Of a stretch of DNA of 64,000 bases, positions 62,412 to 64,000 are shown piece after piece. The notes under the pieces are model-generated. The model saw nothing but the letters and a program-made list of their open reading frames with translations, made no database searches and was not told the DNA's origin. The first letter of the stretch is position 1. Each line of letters starts with the position of its first letter. A program made the translations under genes and the position numbers. The DNA is from Eudromia elegans. Taxonomy: Eukaryota; Chordata; Aves; Tinamiformes; Tinamidae. The stretch is taken from positions 3,722,611-3,786,610 of the forward strand of contig PTEX01000003.1 of the NCBI GenBank assembly GCA_003342815.1, read 5' to 3'.

Positions 62412-63007
62412 CTAAAAAGGAAATAAAGTAAAAAGCCATCAGCCACAAGCTAAAAATGACATATTTCTTTCTGCACTGAAATCTAAAAAATCTGAAAAAT
62501 ATTTCACAGAATGCAGTTTTCTATTTCACGAAACTGTAACAGCAAATAACTATTTAAATGAGCTAAAAGAAACACGACATTCAGCCAAAACAGCTGGCCA
62601 GGCCAACTTGGATTCTAAATTGCTATAATACGGCTGGTGTAAGTCCCACAACTCATTTAACTCTGACATGCAGAAACCACATAACATTGCCCTTACTTTC
62701 TTGGATATCAACCTTTTCTTTTTATTTTCTTTTTTAATTAATGGGATTGATATCTGTACAAACCCCAGGCTTGGGAGCGTGCTCATATTTGAAACTGTAG
62801 GCAACAAAATTAACTGGGCAGTCTTCCTGCCTAAAGCACAGAACCAAGAGATATTACAGATATAAATGATCGGTTCTATCTCTTGTCTTTTTTTTTCCTG
62901 CTTTCAACTAAACAACAACTAAATAAAACGCTGGGAAGTAGTCTACTTAGTTTCTACAGAGTTTTAAAAACCACTGATTCATATCTTTACTGACTACAAT
63001 GAATTAC
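62412..63007 (-). other. Short LAPTM4B intron
   Basis: This intron of about 0.6 kb lies between consensus GTAATT and TAG splice sites, with a T-rich tract near 62.7 kb. Nothing else is seen. Confidence 0.9.
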
Positions 63008-63081
63008 CTTATATGCTCCATACGTAGCCATTGCACAGATCAGAATCATAAGGAGAGAAATTGCTGTAGCTATGCACATAT
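63008..63081 (-). CDS. LAPTM4B: LAPTM4B exon: second membrane helix
   Basis: This 74-nt exon starts with two bases of a split codon (phase 1 intron upstream) and then codes MCIATAISLLMILICAMATY and GAYK, a hydrophobic membrane segment ending in the conserved YGAYK. The acceptor is TTTCTCTTCCAG and the donor is GTAATT. The preceding lumenal-loop exon is outside the window. Confidence 0.95.
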
Positions 63082-64000
63082 CTGGAAGAGAAATACATAA
63101 AATCATTGCAGATAAATACAGAGCCCAGATCTGCTATTTTGTCATCTGCCTAGTGCAGAGCATTCTGAGGAGCAAGGTGGTCAAGTGAGGTGGAGCTGAG
63201 GGCAAGAAGGTCATTCATCCTACACTGGATGAGATCTCTGGCTCCTGTGGGAAACCTCCCAAACAAAATGAGAAAAAAACAGCAATAGCTGATGAACACA
63301 ACACACTGAACAGGCATCTGTGACCTCCGCCAGGCCGGGGAGAGGCTGTGAATATTTCACTTTTCTGAGAATTTTCAATGAGACTTGACTGGAAGGCTGT
63401 TCTTCCCTGTGATGATGACCTACGTATCCACATAGAGGTGAAGTGTAGTGGAAAGGTGACCACTACAGGCACGTCTCAGCTTGCCAGACCCACCTGAAGC
63501 TCAGCAGGAACCAGTGGCCTGGCCATGACCCACCACCTCGAGAGCATTTACACCCTGCCCCAAACTCTCTCTGCTATTACAGAGCACACAGTATGAGCAC
63601 AGCTCATGTGGGTCAGCAGCAACCACGGTCACATCTTCAGCCTCCATTGTAGACGAGTCTCTTGGACTCTAAAAGACATCCCTAAAAGTGATGTCCATAT
63701 TGCCCTAAATAGCTAAGTTCAAATTAGCCTCAGCAAGGCCAGGATCTTCTCATTATTGCCACTCTTACTCCATGACTAACCCAAAGGATGCCAAGCTGGG
63801 TCAGACAAAAACAGAAAACACACCATAGATTGTTTTTGCATCATTGCTCATGGATCTCTAAAATCTTTAAAAAAGCAAAAAGGAATTTCTAAACTGAAAA
63901 TTGGACAAAGCATCTTTAGTGGAAATCCTGGAAACTTTAATTCCACCTGAGAATACTCCACAGTTGTACTGTTTATATAAACACAGGACTGTCTGGAAAG
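63082..64000 (-). other. LAPTM4B intron (partial)
   Basis: Intronic sequence upstream of the second-helix exon. No further exon with family similarity was seen up to the window edge. Confidence 0.8.

Larger units (their letters stand above)
29113..64000 (-). other. LAPTM4B: LAPTM4B locus, partial (3' part of gene)
   Basis: This minus-strand span covers five coding exons that splice in frame (74 + 123 + 99 + 96 + 75 nt, about 155 codons and the stop) and a predicted 3' UTR. The first exons, encoding the N-terminus, membrane segment 1 and the start of the lumenal loop, lie beyond 64000. Gene order with MATN2 downstream on the same strand matches human 8q22. Confidence 0.93.

Noticed and set aside
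62193-62426. Plus-strand 77-codon frame
   Set aside because: It lies opposite the well-supported LAPTM4B exon at 62289-62411 and is a shadow of it.
1-64000. A novel multi-gene system (defence island, operon, CRISPR, biosynthetic cluster)
   Set aside because: The window is ordinary avian intron/intergenic DNA around two known genes; nothing with clustered coding capacity or array structure was found on either strand.

Overview
This window looks like a vertebrate, specifically avian, nuclear genomic segment. It has long introns between short exons with consensus splice sites. Its interspersed repeats are mainly CR1 LINEs of the kind that dominate bird genomes, and one GC-rich CpG island is interrupted by an assembly gap (N run, 22099-22453). 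The species cannot be fixed from the sequence. I see no bacterial-type operon, CRISPR array, tRNA, rRNA or intact mobile element.

Two protein-coding genes are supported, both on the minus strand and both partial. (1) MATN2 (matrilin-2), left part. A CpG island at about 21.65-22.77 kb is the likely promoter. The first coding exon with the signal peptide is at 14389-14521, with 5' UTR to 14556. The exon coding the first von Willebrand factor A domain is at 1186-1755. The EGF repeats, second VWA domain and coiled coil lie to the left of the window. (2) LAPTM4B, right part. The last five coding exons are at 63008-63081, 62289-62411, 55445-55543, 47972-48067 and 30955-31029, and all join in frame. 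They encode membrane segments 2-4 and the cytosolic tail with two PY motifs. A 3' UTR probably ends near 29.11 kb, and the upstream exons lie to the right. Same-strand, head-to-tail LAPTM4B then MATN2 is also the human 8q22 order, so synteny supports both names.

Layout from left to right: MATN2 intron (1-1185); VWA exon; 12.6 kb intron; signal-peptide exon; about 7 kb putative intron 1 with a CpG-rich block at 19.4-20.05 kb and a CR1 scrap; CpG island with gap; about 6.3 kb intergenic DNA with an ancient LINE remnant and a 191-codon open frame of doubtful meaning; LAPTM4B 3' UTR and last exon; 16.9 kb intron holding a dead CR1 interrupted by a second CR1, and a CpG-rich block at 41.4-41.95 kb; then the remaining LAPTM4B exons, with an ancient LINE fragment, two nearly identical young CR1 tails and two copies of a short hairpin repeat carrying paired AP-1-like sites.

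The two genes do not form a pathway. Matrilin-2 is a secreted extracellular-matrix adaptor and LAPTM4B is a late endosome/lysosome membrane protein. I found no convincing undescribed biological system. The most interesting leftovers are the two-copy hairpin repeat, a possible in-frame alternative donor on the MATN2 VWA exon, the ancient LINE remnants, and the unresolved CpG island that probably hides MATN2 exon 1.
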